64,000 nt of DNA, from positions 62,001 to 126,000 of the forward strand of contig JALCNR010000003.1 in the NCBI GenBank assembly GCA_022649165.1, in the 5' to 3' direction. Position numbers and translations under genes: made by a program. How positions within the stretch are numbered: the first letter of the stretch is position 1; the number at the start of each line of letters is the position of its first letter. The notes under the pieces were generated by a model. The model searched no databases. It had not been told where the DNA came from and worked only from the letters and a program-made list of their open reading frames with translations. This stretch comes from Actinomyces sp. (lineage in GTDB: Bacteria > Actinomycetota > Actinomycetes > Actinomycetales > Actinomycetaceae). Positions 43,412 to 52,048 of the stretch are shown piece after piece.

Positions 43412-44970
43412 GGCAGGAGTATGACCACCTGATTCAGCAGGGACAGGACCGGGTTCGGGAAGACACCCAGCACGATCGTACCCACCGCGCACACCGCGAT
43501 GGCAACTGCGGACAGCCCCTCCGACGTCACGACCACCGTGCGGCCCGTCGGCTCCGTGAAGAACATCAGGCGCACCAGGCGGAAGTAGAAGAACGCTGTG
43601 ACCACCGAGCAGGCCAGGGCGATCCCCACCAGCCAGCCCAGCCCGCCGGCGAACCCGTCGGAGAAGATGACGAACTTGCCCACGAACCCGGCGGTCAGCG
43701 GGATCCCCGCGAAGGACAGCAGGAAGACGAGCATGGACCCCGCCACCCACGGGGAGCGCTTGCCCAGGCCCGCCCAGCGGTCCAGGGCGGTGACCTCTCC
43801 GCCGGTGGTGCCCTCGGCGTCCGCCGATCGCACGAGGGTCACCACGCCGAAGGCACCGACCGTGGCTACCGCGTACCCCAGCGCATAGAACAGCACCGAT
43901 CCTGCGGAACCCTTCTGCAGGGACAGGATGCCGATGAGGATGAAGCCCGCGTGGGCGATCGAGGAGTACGCCAACATGCGCTTGACGTCGTCCTGGACCA
44001 CGCCGGCGAAGGTTCCGACGACGATGGTCAGCCCCGCGATGACAGCCAGGATGGGCAGCAGGTTCCAGGACAGGTTCCCGGCCACCACCTGGTAGAAGCG
44101 CAGCATCGCGGCGAACGCCGCCACCTTCACCGCGGCCGCCATGAAGCCCGTCACCGGCGTCGGAGCACCGGTGTAGACATCGGGCGTCCAGGCGTGGAAC
44201 GGCACCGCCGCCACCTTGAACAGCAGCCCGACCATCACCAGCAGGGAACCGGCGACGACCAGCCAGTCCATGCCGTTCGTCGTCGGCAGGGCGGTCGCGA
44301 CCTCGGAGATCGTCAAGGACCCCGAGTACCCGTACAGCAGGGCGGAGCCCATGAGCAGGAAGGCGGAGGCGAAGGCGCCCAGCAGGAAGTACTTGAGGCC
44401 CGCCTCCTGCGACAGCTGCCGGCGCCGGCGCGCCGTGGCGGCCAGGATGTACAGGGGAAGCGACATGACCTCGAGGGCCACGAAGAGCGTGACGAAGGAG
44501 TCCGCCGCGGGGAACACCATCATGCCGCCCAGGCTGAACAGGGTCAGCGGGAACATCTCGGAGCGCTGGTAGCCCTTGGACAGGGTGCGCTCCTCGTCTC
44601 CCGATCCCGGGCGGTCGGAGGGCTGGCCCGCGAAGGCGCCGTCGCCGACCTGCGTGCGGTCGGCCATGACGAGAATCGCGACGACGCCCACGACCGCCAG
44701 GATGAACTGCGCGGCGAGGGTGAGCGGGTCCTCGACGTACTCCCCGAGGGTGGAGGGCTCGGCCTGGACCCATCGCACGGCGGCGGCGATCGCCGCTCCC
44801 AGCGTGGCGAGCAGCGCGACGCCGATCCCGATCGGGCGGCGCAGCCGCTGGGGCGCGAAGGACTCGACGAGGACGCCCGCAACGGCAGCGCCCAGCACGA
44901 TGAGGACCGGGGACAGCGACGCCCACCCGATCGTGGGCGTGGCGAAGTCGGCGGTGCTGAACAGGTTCAC
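43408..44970 (-). CDS. nuoN: NADH-quinone oxidoreductase subunit N
   Basis: A 520-residue antiporter-like membrane subunit of complex I with about 14 spans. The conserved discontinuous-helix region VPFHAWTPDVYTGAPTPVTG is intact, with Lys/Glu in the membrane core typical of proton channels. Start GTG overlapping the nuoM stop (GTGA). Confidence 0.96.
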   Translation of the reverse strand: MNLFSTADFATPTIGWASLSPVLIVLGAAVAGVLVESFAPQRLRRPIGIGVALLATLGAAIAAAVRWVQAEPSTLGEYVEDPLTLAAQFILAVVGVVAILVMADRTQVGDGAFAGQPSDRPGSGDEERTLSKGYQRSEMFPLTLFSLGGMMVFPAADSFVTLFVALEVMSLPLYILAATARRRRQLSQEAGLKYFLLGAFASAFLLMGSALLYGYSGSLTISEVATALPTTNGMDWLVVAGSLLVMVGLLFKVAAVPFHAWTPDVYTGAPTPVTGFMAAAVKVAAFAAMLRFYQVVAGNLSWNLLPILAVIAGLTIVVGTFAGVVQDDVKRMLAYSSIAHAGFILIGILSLQKGSAGSVLFYALGYAVATVGAFGVVTLVRSADAEGTTGGEVTALDRWAGLGKRSPWVAGSMLVFLLSFAGIPLTAGFVGKFVIFSDGFAGGLGWLVGIALACSVVTAFFYFRLVRLMFFTEPTGRTVVVTSEGLSAVAIAVCAVGTIVLGVFPNPVLSLLNQVVILLP

Positions 44971-46622
44971 TTCGTGCTCCCTTCGCCGGCGCCCGCCTGG
45001 GTGCCGGCAGACTGTGCGTCGGCGATCGTCCCGTCACCGACGAGGGCGGCTCCCGCGTGTGAGGCTGCCGGCTCCGCCTGGGCGACGGCCGGCGTCTCGA
45101 CGGCCACGGCGGCCTCCTCGGCCACCGGCGTCAGCGACCCGACCAGCGGGGCTGACCAGATCCCCAGGACCGCCATCGCGGCGATCAGGGGGGTGGCGAC
45201 GAGCTTCTCGCGCCCGTCCATGTCGGGCAGCGCGTCGACTCCGGGCTTCTTCGGTCCGGTGAAGATCTTCTGGTAGGGCAGCAGGATGTACAGGGCCGCC
45301 ACGATGACGCCGAGGACCGCCAGGACGGCGAGCAGCACGTTGACCTTGTAGGTGCCCATGAGGACGAGGAACTCCGGCACGAACCCGGACAGCCCCGGCA
45401 GCGCGATCGACGCGAGCCCCGAGACCAGCCAGGTGCCGGCGATCAGCGGCGTCACGCGCTGCATGCCGCGGTAGTCCGCGATCTGGCGGGACCCGCCGCG
45501 CTCGGTCAGGAACCCGGAGATGAGGAACAGCGCAGCGATCGACACCCCATGGGCGACCATGTAGAACATCGCGCCGGTGAGGGCCACGGACGATCCGATG
45601 AAAATGCCCAGCACCATGAACCCGAAGTGGGACACCGAGGTGTAGGACACCAGGCGCATGACGTCCTTCTGCCCGATGGCGGCGAGCCCGCCCCAGAGGA
45701 TCGACAGGACCGCCAGGGCGCACAACACCCACTTCGCCGAGGCCGCGGCGTCGGGGAACAGGCGAAGGCACAGGGTGATCATCCCGAAGGTGCCGATCTT
45801 GTCCAGGACGCCGACCAGCAGCGTCGAGGTCCCCGGCCGCGAGGCGGCGGCCGTGTCGGGCAGCCATGTGTGGACGGGGACCATCGGGGCCTTGATCGCG
45901 AAGGCGATGAGGAAGGACACGAAGATGCCCATCTGCAGGCCGGAGCCGAATCCGGGAGCCACCTGAGAGGCTGTGTCCAGGCGGAACAGGGTCTCGCCCG
46001 GGGCCGTGTCGGGGGCGTAGGCGGCGAACGCGACGAGCCCGCCCAGCATGGCCAGGCCGCCTGCCAGCGAGTACAGGAGGAACTTGATCGCCGCGTGGCG
46101 GCGAACCTCCGGGTCACCCACCCCGTAGCGTCCGATCATGAAGTAGAGCGGGATCAGCATGCCCTCGAAGGCGATGTAGAACAGGACGATGTCGAAGGCG
46201 CCGAAGATCACGATCATGAAGGTCTCGAGGAGGAGCACCAGAGCCGAGTAGGCCCCGGCATCGCCGGGCGAGTCCGCGTCATCCTTCCAGCCCGCCAGGA
46301 GCACCAGCGGCACCAGGGCGGCGGCGAGGATGATCATCACCAGGCCCAGGGCGTTGACGCCGAGCGCCCAGGACACCCCGATCTGGGGGATCCAGCCCGC
46401 CGACTCGACCATCTGGTAGGTGGAGGCCTGCGACCAATCGAAGGCCGTGGCCGCCGCGACGACGACGAGCACGAGTTCGACGACCGAGACCCCCAGGGCG
46501 ATCTGGCGGCCCCGGCGGCGCAGAGCGGGTATCAGCCCCACCAGCGCCCCCGCGACCGCAGGCAGGGCGACGAGCAACGTCAGCCACGGGAAGGAGGCAT
46601 CGGTGAATGCGGTGATTTCCAT
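44967..46622 (-). CDS. nuoM: NADH-quinone oxidoreductase subunit M
   Basis: A 551-residue antiporter-like subunit. It contains AFEGMLIPLYFMIGRYG and KAPMVPVHTWLPDTAAASRPGT. In NuoM the latter is often DAHTEAPT; here the residues after PDT are AASRPGTS, with one Ala extra. The C-terminal 50 residues are an Ala/Glu-rich tail beyond the usual end. ATG with a GGGAGGAG site, 17 bases after nuoL. Confidence 0.96.
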   Translation of the reverse strand: MEITAFTDASFPWLTLLVALPAVAGALVGLIPALRRRGRQIALGVSVVELVLVVVAAATAFDWSQASTYQMVESAGWIPQIGVSWALGVNALGLVMIILAAALVPLVLLAGWKDDADSPGDAGAYSALVLLLETFMIVIFGAFDIVLFYIAFEGMLIPLYFMIGRYGVGDPEVRRHAAIKFLLYSLAGGLAMLGGLVAFAAYAPDTAPGETLFRLDTASQVAPGFGSGLQMGIFVSFLIAFAIKAPMVPVHTWLPDTAAASRPGTSTLLVGVLDKIGTFGMITLCLRLFPDAAASAKWVLCALAVLSILWGGLAAIGQKDVMRLVSYTSVSHFGFMVLGIFIGSSVALTGAMFYMVAHGVSIAALFLISGFLTERGGSRQIADYRGMQRVTPLIAGTWLVSGLASIALPGLSGFVPEFLVLMGTYKVNVLLAVLAVLGVIVAALYILLPYQKIFTGPKKPGVDALPDMDGREKLVATPLIAAMAVLGIWSAPLVGSLTPVAEEAAVAVETPAVAQAEPAASHAGAALVGDGTIADAQSAGTQAGAGEGSTK

Positions 46623-46639
46623 GAGTTCTCCTCCCGCCC

Positions 46640-48631
46640 TCACAGCATGAAGCTGAGGACGATGGCCAGGGCGACGACCACGCCGCCCAGGATGTAGGAC
46701 GCGTAGGCGCGCACATACCCGGTCTGGGTCGCCGCGACCGCCTTGCCGGTGCCGCGGGCGACCGTCCCGAGCCCCTCGGCGGCGCCGTCGACGACCACGC
46801 GGTCCCCGACCGTCGCCGCCTCGACCAGGGCGACGCCGGGAGCCATGAACAGGCTCTCGTTGACCGCGTCCTGGTAGAGGTCGTTGCGCGCCGCGACCGT
46901 GAGCGCGTTGCCGGCGGGCACCGCGATCGGCACCTCGGAGGCCCCGTACCTGCGCCAGGCGATCCAGGCGCCGGCGAGCACGAGCACGAGCGTGGCGATC
47001 TGGATGACGATCTCGGGGAGGACGGGGTCCCCGTGCTGCAGGGTCCCGATCGCCGGCGTGAGCCAGTCCGTGAACGCCCCGCCGATCGACAGCGCCCCGC
47101 CGATGACGACCGCGCCGATCGCCAGGATGATCATCGGGACGGTCATCAGCGGCGAGGACTCGTGCGGGTGCACGGGAGCGCCCTCGGCCTCGGTGGTCCA
47201 GCGGGCCTTGCCGTGGAAGATCATGAAGAACAGGCGCGACATGTAGAACGCGGTGATCCCGGCGCCGGCCATCGCGACCAGGCCGTACACCCAGCCGATC
47301 CAGGGCGCGCTGGCGTCGCCGAAGGTCGAGGCCGAGAACGCGGCCTCGATGATCTTGTCCTTGGAGAAGAACCCGGAGAACGGGGGCACCCCGAGGATCG
47401 CCAGCCAACCCATCATGAAAGTGATCCACGTGGTCGTCATGACCGTGCGCAGCGCGCCGAAGCGGCGCATGTTGACCTGGTCGGACATCGCGTGCATGAC
47501 GGAACCGGCTCCGAGGAACATCAGCGCCTTGAAGAAGCCGTGGGTGAACAGGTGGAAGATCGCGAACGCCCATCCGATCGGCCCGAGGCCCGCGCCCAGC
47601 ATCATGTAGCCGATCTGGGACATCGTCGAGGCCGCGAGGACCTTCTTCATATCGTCCTTCGCGGATCCGATGATCGCCCCCAGGAGCAGGGTGATCGCGC
47701 CGACGATCGCGACGGCGGTGGCCGCCGCCGGGGCGGCCAGGTAGACCGCTCCCGAACGCACGATGAGATAGACGCCGGCGGTGACCATCGTTGCCGCGTG
47801 GATGAGCGCGGAGACCGGGGTGGGGCCCGCCATCGCGTCGCCGAGCCAGGCCTGGAGGGGGAACTGCGCGGACTTGCCGCAGGCGGCCACCAGCAGGAAG
47901 ACGCCGATGATCGTCGCCTGGGCCTGCGGAAGCGAGCCGACGGATCCGGCGACGTCCGCCATGTCGAGCGTGCCCAGGGACGCCACCATCGCCATCATCG
48001 CGACCAGCAGGCCCATGTCGCCCACCCGGTTCATGATGAAGGCCTTCTTCGCGGCCGTGGCGTTCTCGGGAACGTGGTTCCAGAAGCCGATGAGCAGGTA
48101 GGACGCCAAGCCCACACCCTCCCATCCGACGAAGAGGACCGCGTAGGAGTCCGCGAGGACCAGGGTGAGCATGGAGCCGATGAAGAAATTGAGGTAGGCG
48201 AAGAACCGGCGGCGGTCCTCGTCGTGCTCCATGTAGGCGACCGCGTACACGTGGATGAGGGAACCGACCAGGGTGACCAGCATGACGAAGGTCATCGACA
48301 GCGGATCGACCAGCAGCCCGACCTCGACGTGGACGTCTCCGGCGGGGATCCAGGTGAACAGGTGGGAGTCGAGGCGCCGCCCGGCGGGATCCGCGCCCAG
48401 CAGCTGGACGAGGATGACGACGCCGATGACGAAGGACGCCCAGGACGCGGCGACGCCCAGCCAGTGGCCCCACCTGTCGGAGCGGCGCCCCAGCAGGAGC
48501 AGCACCAGCGCGGAGGCGAAGGGGATGGCGATCATCAGCCATGCCAGGGAGGCGGCTCCCGTGGCCGCTGTGAGATCCGCCGCACCGTCGACGGCAGGCG
48601 CACCCGCGAGGGGGAGGTTCAAGAGCGACAT
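46640..48631 (-). CDS. nuoL: NADH-quinone oxidoreductase subunit L
   Basis: A 663-residue subunit, the largest antiporter-like one, with the long C-terminal lateral helix region expected after about residue 530. Conserved QFPLQAWLGDAMAGPTPVSA and HAATMVTAGVYLI are present. The ATG has GGAGG; it begins 13 bases after nuoK stops. Confidence 0.97.
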   Translation of the reverse strand: MSLLNLPLAGAPAVDGAADLTAATGAASLAWLMIAIPFASALVLLLLGRRSDRWGHWLGVAASWASFVIGVVILVQLLGADPAGRRLDSHLFTWIPAGDVHVEVGLLVDPLSMTFVMLVTLVGSLIHVYAVAYMEHDEDRRRFFAYLNFFIGSMLTLVLADSYAVLFVGWEGVGLASYLLIGFWNHVPENATAAKKAFIMNRVGDMGLLVAMMAMVASLGTLDMADVAGSVGSLPQAQATIIGVFLLVAACGKSAQFPLQAWLGDAMAGPTPVSALIHAATMVTAGVYLIVRSGAVYLAAPAAATAVAIVGAITLLLGAIIGSAKDDMKKVLAASTMSQIGYMMLGAGLGPIGWAFAIFHLFTHGFFKALMFLGAGSVMHAMSDQVNMRRFGALRTVMTTTWITFMMGWLAILGVPPFSGFFSKDKIIEAAFSASTFGDASAPWIGWVYGLVAMAGAGITAFYMSRLFFMIFHGKARWTTEAEGAPVHPHESSPLMTVPMIILAIGAVVIGGALSIGGAFTDWLTPAIGTLQHGDPVLPEIVIQIATLVLVLAGAWIAWRRYGASEVPIAVPAGNALTVAARNDLYQDAVNESLFMAPGVALVEAATVGDRVVVDGAAEGLGTVARGTGKAVAATQTGYVRAYASYILGGVVVALAIVLSFML

Positions 48632-48644
48632 GTGTGTTCCTCCC

Positions 48645-48944
48645 TCAGTTCTTCAGCAGGTTGACGTCGTCGACGTTGGTCGTGTTGCGCGAGCGGAAGA
48701 TCGTGACGATGATCGCCAGCCCGACGACGACCTCCGCCGCGGCCACGACCATGACGAAGAACGCCATGATCTCGCCCGCGACGTCGCCGTTGATCCGTGC
48801 GAAGGTCACGAACACCAGGTTCGCGGAGTTGAGCATGAGCTCGACGCCCATCAGCGAGATCACCGCGGATTTGCGCACCAGGACGACGGCCGCCCCGATG
48901 GAGAACAGCACCGCGGCGAGCCCCAGGTACCAGCCCAGAGTCAC
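48645..48944 (-). CDS. nuoK: NADH-quinone oxidoreductase subunit K
   Basis: A 99-residue subunit with three spans. The membrane Glu residues needed for proton transfer are in [14 protein letters not shown] and [14 protein letters not shown]. The GTG start overlaps the nuoJ stop by four bases. Confidence 0.97.
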   Translation of the reverse strand: MTLGWYLGLAAVLFSIGAAVVLVRKSAVISLMGVELMLNSANLVFVTFARINGDVAGEIMAFFVMVVAAAEVVVGLAIIVTIFRSRNTTNVDDVNLLKN

Positions 48945-50017
48945 TTCTCCTCCTCCTTCGCGTCCTCGGAGGGCGCGGCCGTGTGCGCCGCGCTCGCCCC
49001 CGGTCCGCTCACGTGGTCGGTGCCGGGCCGGCCGGCATCGAGATGCTCCGGCTCGTCCTCGGCGACGACCGCGGGGCCGGTGGGCTCCGCGGACGTGAGG
49101 GGACGCGCGGCCGGCTGGCGCAGGCCGCTGGGAGCCGAGGGCCCGGGCATGCCCCAGGCGCCCGAGCGCGGCACGGACTCCGTGGCGGCGGCGCCGTGCA
49201 GCGCCTCGCTGGTGTCCCCGGCGCGCTCCAGCTGCAGGGACTCCGCGACCTCGGGAGCCACCTGCGACAGGGACCGGTCCAGGCCGCGCACGCGCAGCAC
49301 GCGCGGGACCGACTCCTCGACGGGGCCCATCGTGGCCCCGGAGATGGCCGGCACGTCGACGGCGTTCGTCTCCGCGTACACACCGGGGGCGGGCAGCTGC
49401 CCGATCCGGCGCCCGGACTCCTTGAAAGCGCGCATCTTCGCCTCGACCGTCGCCCGCTGGCTGATGGCCGGGCCCAGGCGGTCGGTGTGGGTCAGCAGCA
49501 TCGCGCCGATCGCGGCCGTGATGAGCAGGGTGCCCGCGAGCTCCATCGACAGCCAATGCTTGGAGAACAGCGACGCCGCCAGCGAGGTCACCGGCTCGTT
49601 GGAGTAGGGGTCGCCGGACAGGCCGACGGCGCTGGAGACGGAGGTGTGGGCGAGGATCCCGATGAGGATGACGGCCAAGCCCAGCGCCCCGATGACGGCG
49701 CCGACGATGTTGCCGCGGCGCTGGCGCTGATACTCGTCGGAGGCCCCGACGCCGATCATCATGAGGACGAACAGGAACAGCATCATGATGGCGCCCGTGT
49801 AGACGACCACCTGGACGGCGCCCAGGAAGGGGGCGCCGAGCGCGAAGTAGAGGACGGCCAGGCCGAGCATGACGGTGATCATGCTGATCGCCGCGTAGGC
49901 GGCCTTCTTGAAGAAGAGCACGCCCAGAGCGCCGCCCACCATGAGGACGGCCACGCACCAGAACAGGATCACCTCCCCCGTGCTGCCCATCGCGGGCCAA
50001 GAGGCCATGGGGTTCAC
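48941..50017 (-). CDS. nuoJ: NADH-quinone oxidoreductase subunit J, extended C-terminus
   Basis: Five spans fill residues 15-180, as in other NuoJ proteins ([20 protein letters not shown] is the conserved third helix). About 175 residues follow that are hydrophilic, Pro/Ala/Glu-rich and end KEEEK, bringing the total to 358 against roughly 170-280 elsewhere. The GTG start overlaps nuoI. The tail probably hangs in the cytoplasm and is likely disordered. Confidence 0.95.
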   Translation of the reverse strand: MNPMASWPAMGSTGEVILFWCVAVLMVGGALGVLFFKKAAYAAISMITVMLGLAVLYFALGAPFLGAVQVVVYTGAIMMLFLFVLMMIGVGASDEYQRQRRGNIVGAVIGALGLAVILIGILAHTSVSSAVGLSGDPYSNEPVTSLAASLFSKHWLSMELAGTLLITAAIGAMLLTHTDRLGPAISQRATVEAKMRAFKESGRRIGQLPAPGVYAETNAVDVPAISGATMGPVEESVPRVLRVRGLDRSLSQVAPEVAESLQLERAGDTSEALHGAAATESVPRSGAWGMPGPSAPSGLRQPAARPLTSAEPTGPAVVAEDEPEHLDAGRPGTDHVSGPGASAAHTAAPSEDAKEEEK

Positions 50018-50679
50018 AGCTGAGCCTCCTCAGATGTCGTGGAGACGACCTCCGCGGTCGCCAGGGACGGGTCGTCGGGACGGTGCTCGCGCACCCAGTC
50101 GACCTGAGACTGCGTCACCCCGCGCACCGCGCCGCGGTAGTAGTCGCCGTCCGAGAGCCCCTCCGCCATCGGGTGGGGCGGGGCGAGCATGCCGTCGGAC
50201 AGGGGGACCAGGAGGTCCTTCTTCTCGTAGATCTCGGTCTCGCGCGTGTACTCGGCCAGCTCGAAGTCGTGACCCATGGTCAGCGCCCGGGTCGGGCATG
50301 CCTCGATGCAGAACCCGCAGAAGATGCAGCGCAGGTAGTTGATCTGGTACACGTTGCCGAAACGCTCGCCGGGGCTGTACTGGGCGTCCGGGGTGTTCGA
50401 GGCGGCTTCGACCAGGATCGCGTCCGCCGGGCACGCCCAGGCGCACAGCTCGCAGCCGATGCACTTCTCCAGTCCGTCCGCATAGCGGTTGAGCTGGTGG
50501 CGGCCGTGGAAGCGCGGCTGGACGAACGGCCCCTCGAAGGGGTACTGCTCGGTGACCGTCGGGGAGAAGAACGAGGTGATCGTCACGCCGTAGCCGGCCA
50601 ACGGGGCGAGGAACTCGCCCAGCGGGCCGCGCGGGTCGTGCTCGTAGAGCATCTCGTCGTGCGTGGTGTCCTCACTCAT
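50014..50679 (-). CDS. nuoI: NADH-quinone oxidoreductase subunit I
   Basis: A 221-residue iron-sulfur subunit with two 4Fe-4S motifs, [12 protein letters not shown] and [12 protein letters not shown], carrying clusters N6a and N6b toward the quinone site. The [18 protein letters not shown] lead-in is typical. The ATG lies eight bases inside the nuoH end. Confidence 0.97.
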   Translation of the reverse strand: MSEDTTHDEMLYEHDPRGPLGEFLAPLAGYGVTITSFFSPTVTEQYPFEGPFVQPRFHGRHQLNRYADGLEKCIGCELCAWACPADAILVEAASNTPDAQYSPGERFGNVYQINYLRCIFCGFCIEACPTRALTMGHDFELAEYTRETEIYEKKDLLVPLSDGMLAPPHPMAEGLSDGDYYRGAVRGVTQSQVDWVREHRPDDPSLATAEVVSTTSEEAQL

Positions 50680-52048
50680 CGGAGTCCTCCTCAGTGGCGG
50701 TGCCGGTCGTGTTCCCCGCCCCCGTCGTCTCCGTGGCCACGGCTGCCACCGGGGCCCGGCCCGCACGGGGGGAGGCCGGGAGCACCTGCCCGGGCAGCGG
50801 CGGCACCGGGAAGCCGCCGGCGAAGGGGTCGAAAGGCGCCTCCGCCTGGTCCTGCTCGGCTGCCTCCTCGGCCTCCTCCTTCTTCGCCTCGCCGCGGTCC
50901 CACAGCCACATGACGAGCATGACCACGATGAACAGCGCGACGATGACGCCGAGGAGCTGAGGGAGCGTCATGCTCACCCAGGAGGTGACACCGCGCAGGA
51001 GCGCGACGGCCACCACCCAGGCGAGCGACACCGGGATGAGGCGCTTCCAGCCGAAGGCCATGAACTGGTCGTAGCGGATGCGCACGAGCGTGCCGCGGGT
51101 CCAGATGATGAGGAACATGAAGAACCACACCTTGAGGATGAACCACAACATCCCCCACCAGCCGTCGTTGATCGGGGCGATGTGGCTGAAGGGCCACGGG
51201 GCGTGCCAGCCGCCGAAGAACATCGTCGTGGCCACCGCGGAGACGTTGAGCATGTTGATGTACTCGGACAGGTAGTACCAGCCGAACTTCATGCCCGTGT
51301 ACTCCGTCATGTGGCCGGCGACCAGCTCGCCCTCGGCCTCGGGGAGGTCGAAGGGCAGCCGGTTGATCTCGCCGACCGCCGAGATGCAGTAGATGACGAA
51401 GGCGGGGATCAGCGGGATGAACCACCACAGGCGCCCCTGGTCCGCCACGATCTCCGAGGTCGACATCGATCCCGTCATGAGGAAGACGGAGACCAGGGCC
51501 AGCCCCATCGACAGCTCGTAGGAGATCACCTGGGCGGAGGAGCGGACGGCGCCGTACAGGGGCAGGGTCGAGTGCGCCGACCAGCCGCCGAGCACGATGC
51601 CGTACAGGCCCAGCGAGGTGATCGCGAGGATGTAAAGGGTCGCCACCGGCATGTCCGCCAGCTGCAGCGGCGTGGAGTGGCCGAACATCGAGACGTTCGG
51701 CCCCATCGGGATGACCGCCATCGTGGAGAAGGCGCAGAACGCGGCCAGCGTCGGCCCCAGCCAGTACAGGAACTTGTCGGCGCGCTCCGTGGAGCGGATG
51801 TCCTCCTTGAAGAGGAGCTTGACCGCGTCCGCGACCGCTTGGAACAGGCCCAGCGGGCCCGCGACGTTCGGGCCGGGGCGCGTCTGCATGCGGCCCAGGC
51901 CGCGGCGCTCGACCCACAGCGCCATCAGGACGCTGAGGATGAGGTAGACGACGATGAAGACCGCCTTGATGAGGGTCAGCCACCACGTCTCCTGCGAGAA
52001 GTCCGCGACCGTGTAGTCGGGGACCGCCATCGGTTCGACGAGATTCAC
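50672..52048 (-). CDS. nuoH: NADH-quinone oxidoreductase subunit H
   Basis: A 458-residue membrane subunit with eight spans that helps form the quinone tunnel. Conserved [20 protein letters not shown] and [19 protein letters not shown] are present. A charged, Pro-rich C-terminal tail follows the last span. GTG at 52,048 overlaps nuoG; an internal ATG at 52,027 would give MAVPDYTV and is equally possible. Confidence 0.96.
   Translation of the reverse strand: MNLVEPMAVPDYTVADFSQETWWLTLIKAVFIVVYLILSVLMALWVERRGLGRMQTRPGPNVAGPLGLFQAVADAVKLLFKEDIRSTERADKFLYWLGPTLAAFCAFSTMAVIPMGPNVSMFGHSTPLQLADMPVATLYILAITSLGLYGIVLGGWSAHSTLPLYGAVRSSAQVISYELSMGLALVSVFLMTGSMSTSEIVADQGRLWWFIPLIPAFVIYCISAVGEINRLPFDLPEAEGELVAGHMTEYTGMKFGWYYLSEYINMLNVSAVATTMFFGGWHAPWPFSHIAPINDGWWGMLWFILKVWFFMFLIIWTRGTLVRIRYDQFMAFGWKRLIPVSLAWVVAVALLRGVTSWVSMTLPQLLGVIVALFIVVMLVMWLWDRGEAKKEEAEEAAEQDQAEAPFDPFAGGFPVPPLPGQVLPASPRAGRAPVAAVATETTGAGNTTGTATEEDSDE

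Noticed and set aside
43405..48664. Long plus-strand frames opposite nuoL-nuoN
   Set aside because: Asp/Arg/His-rich antisense products with no family motifs; caused by codon bias in the nuo genes.
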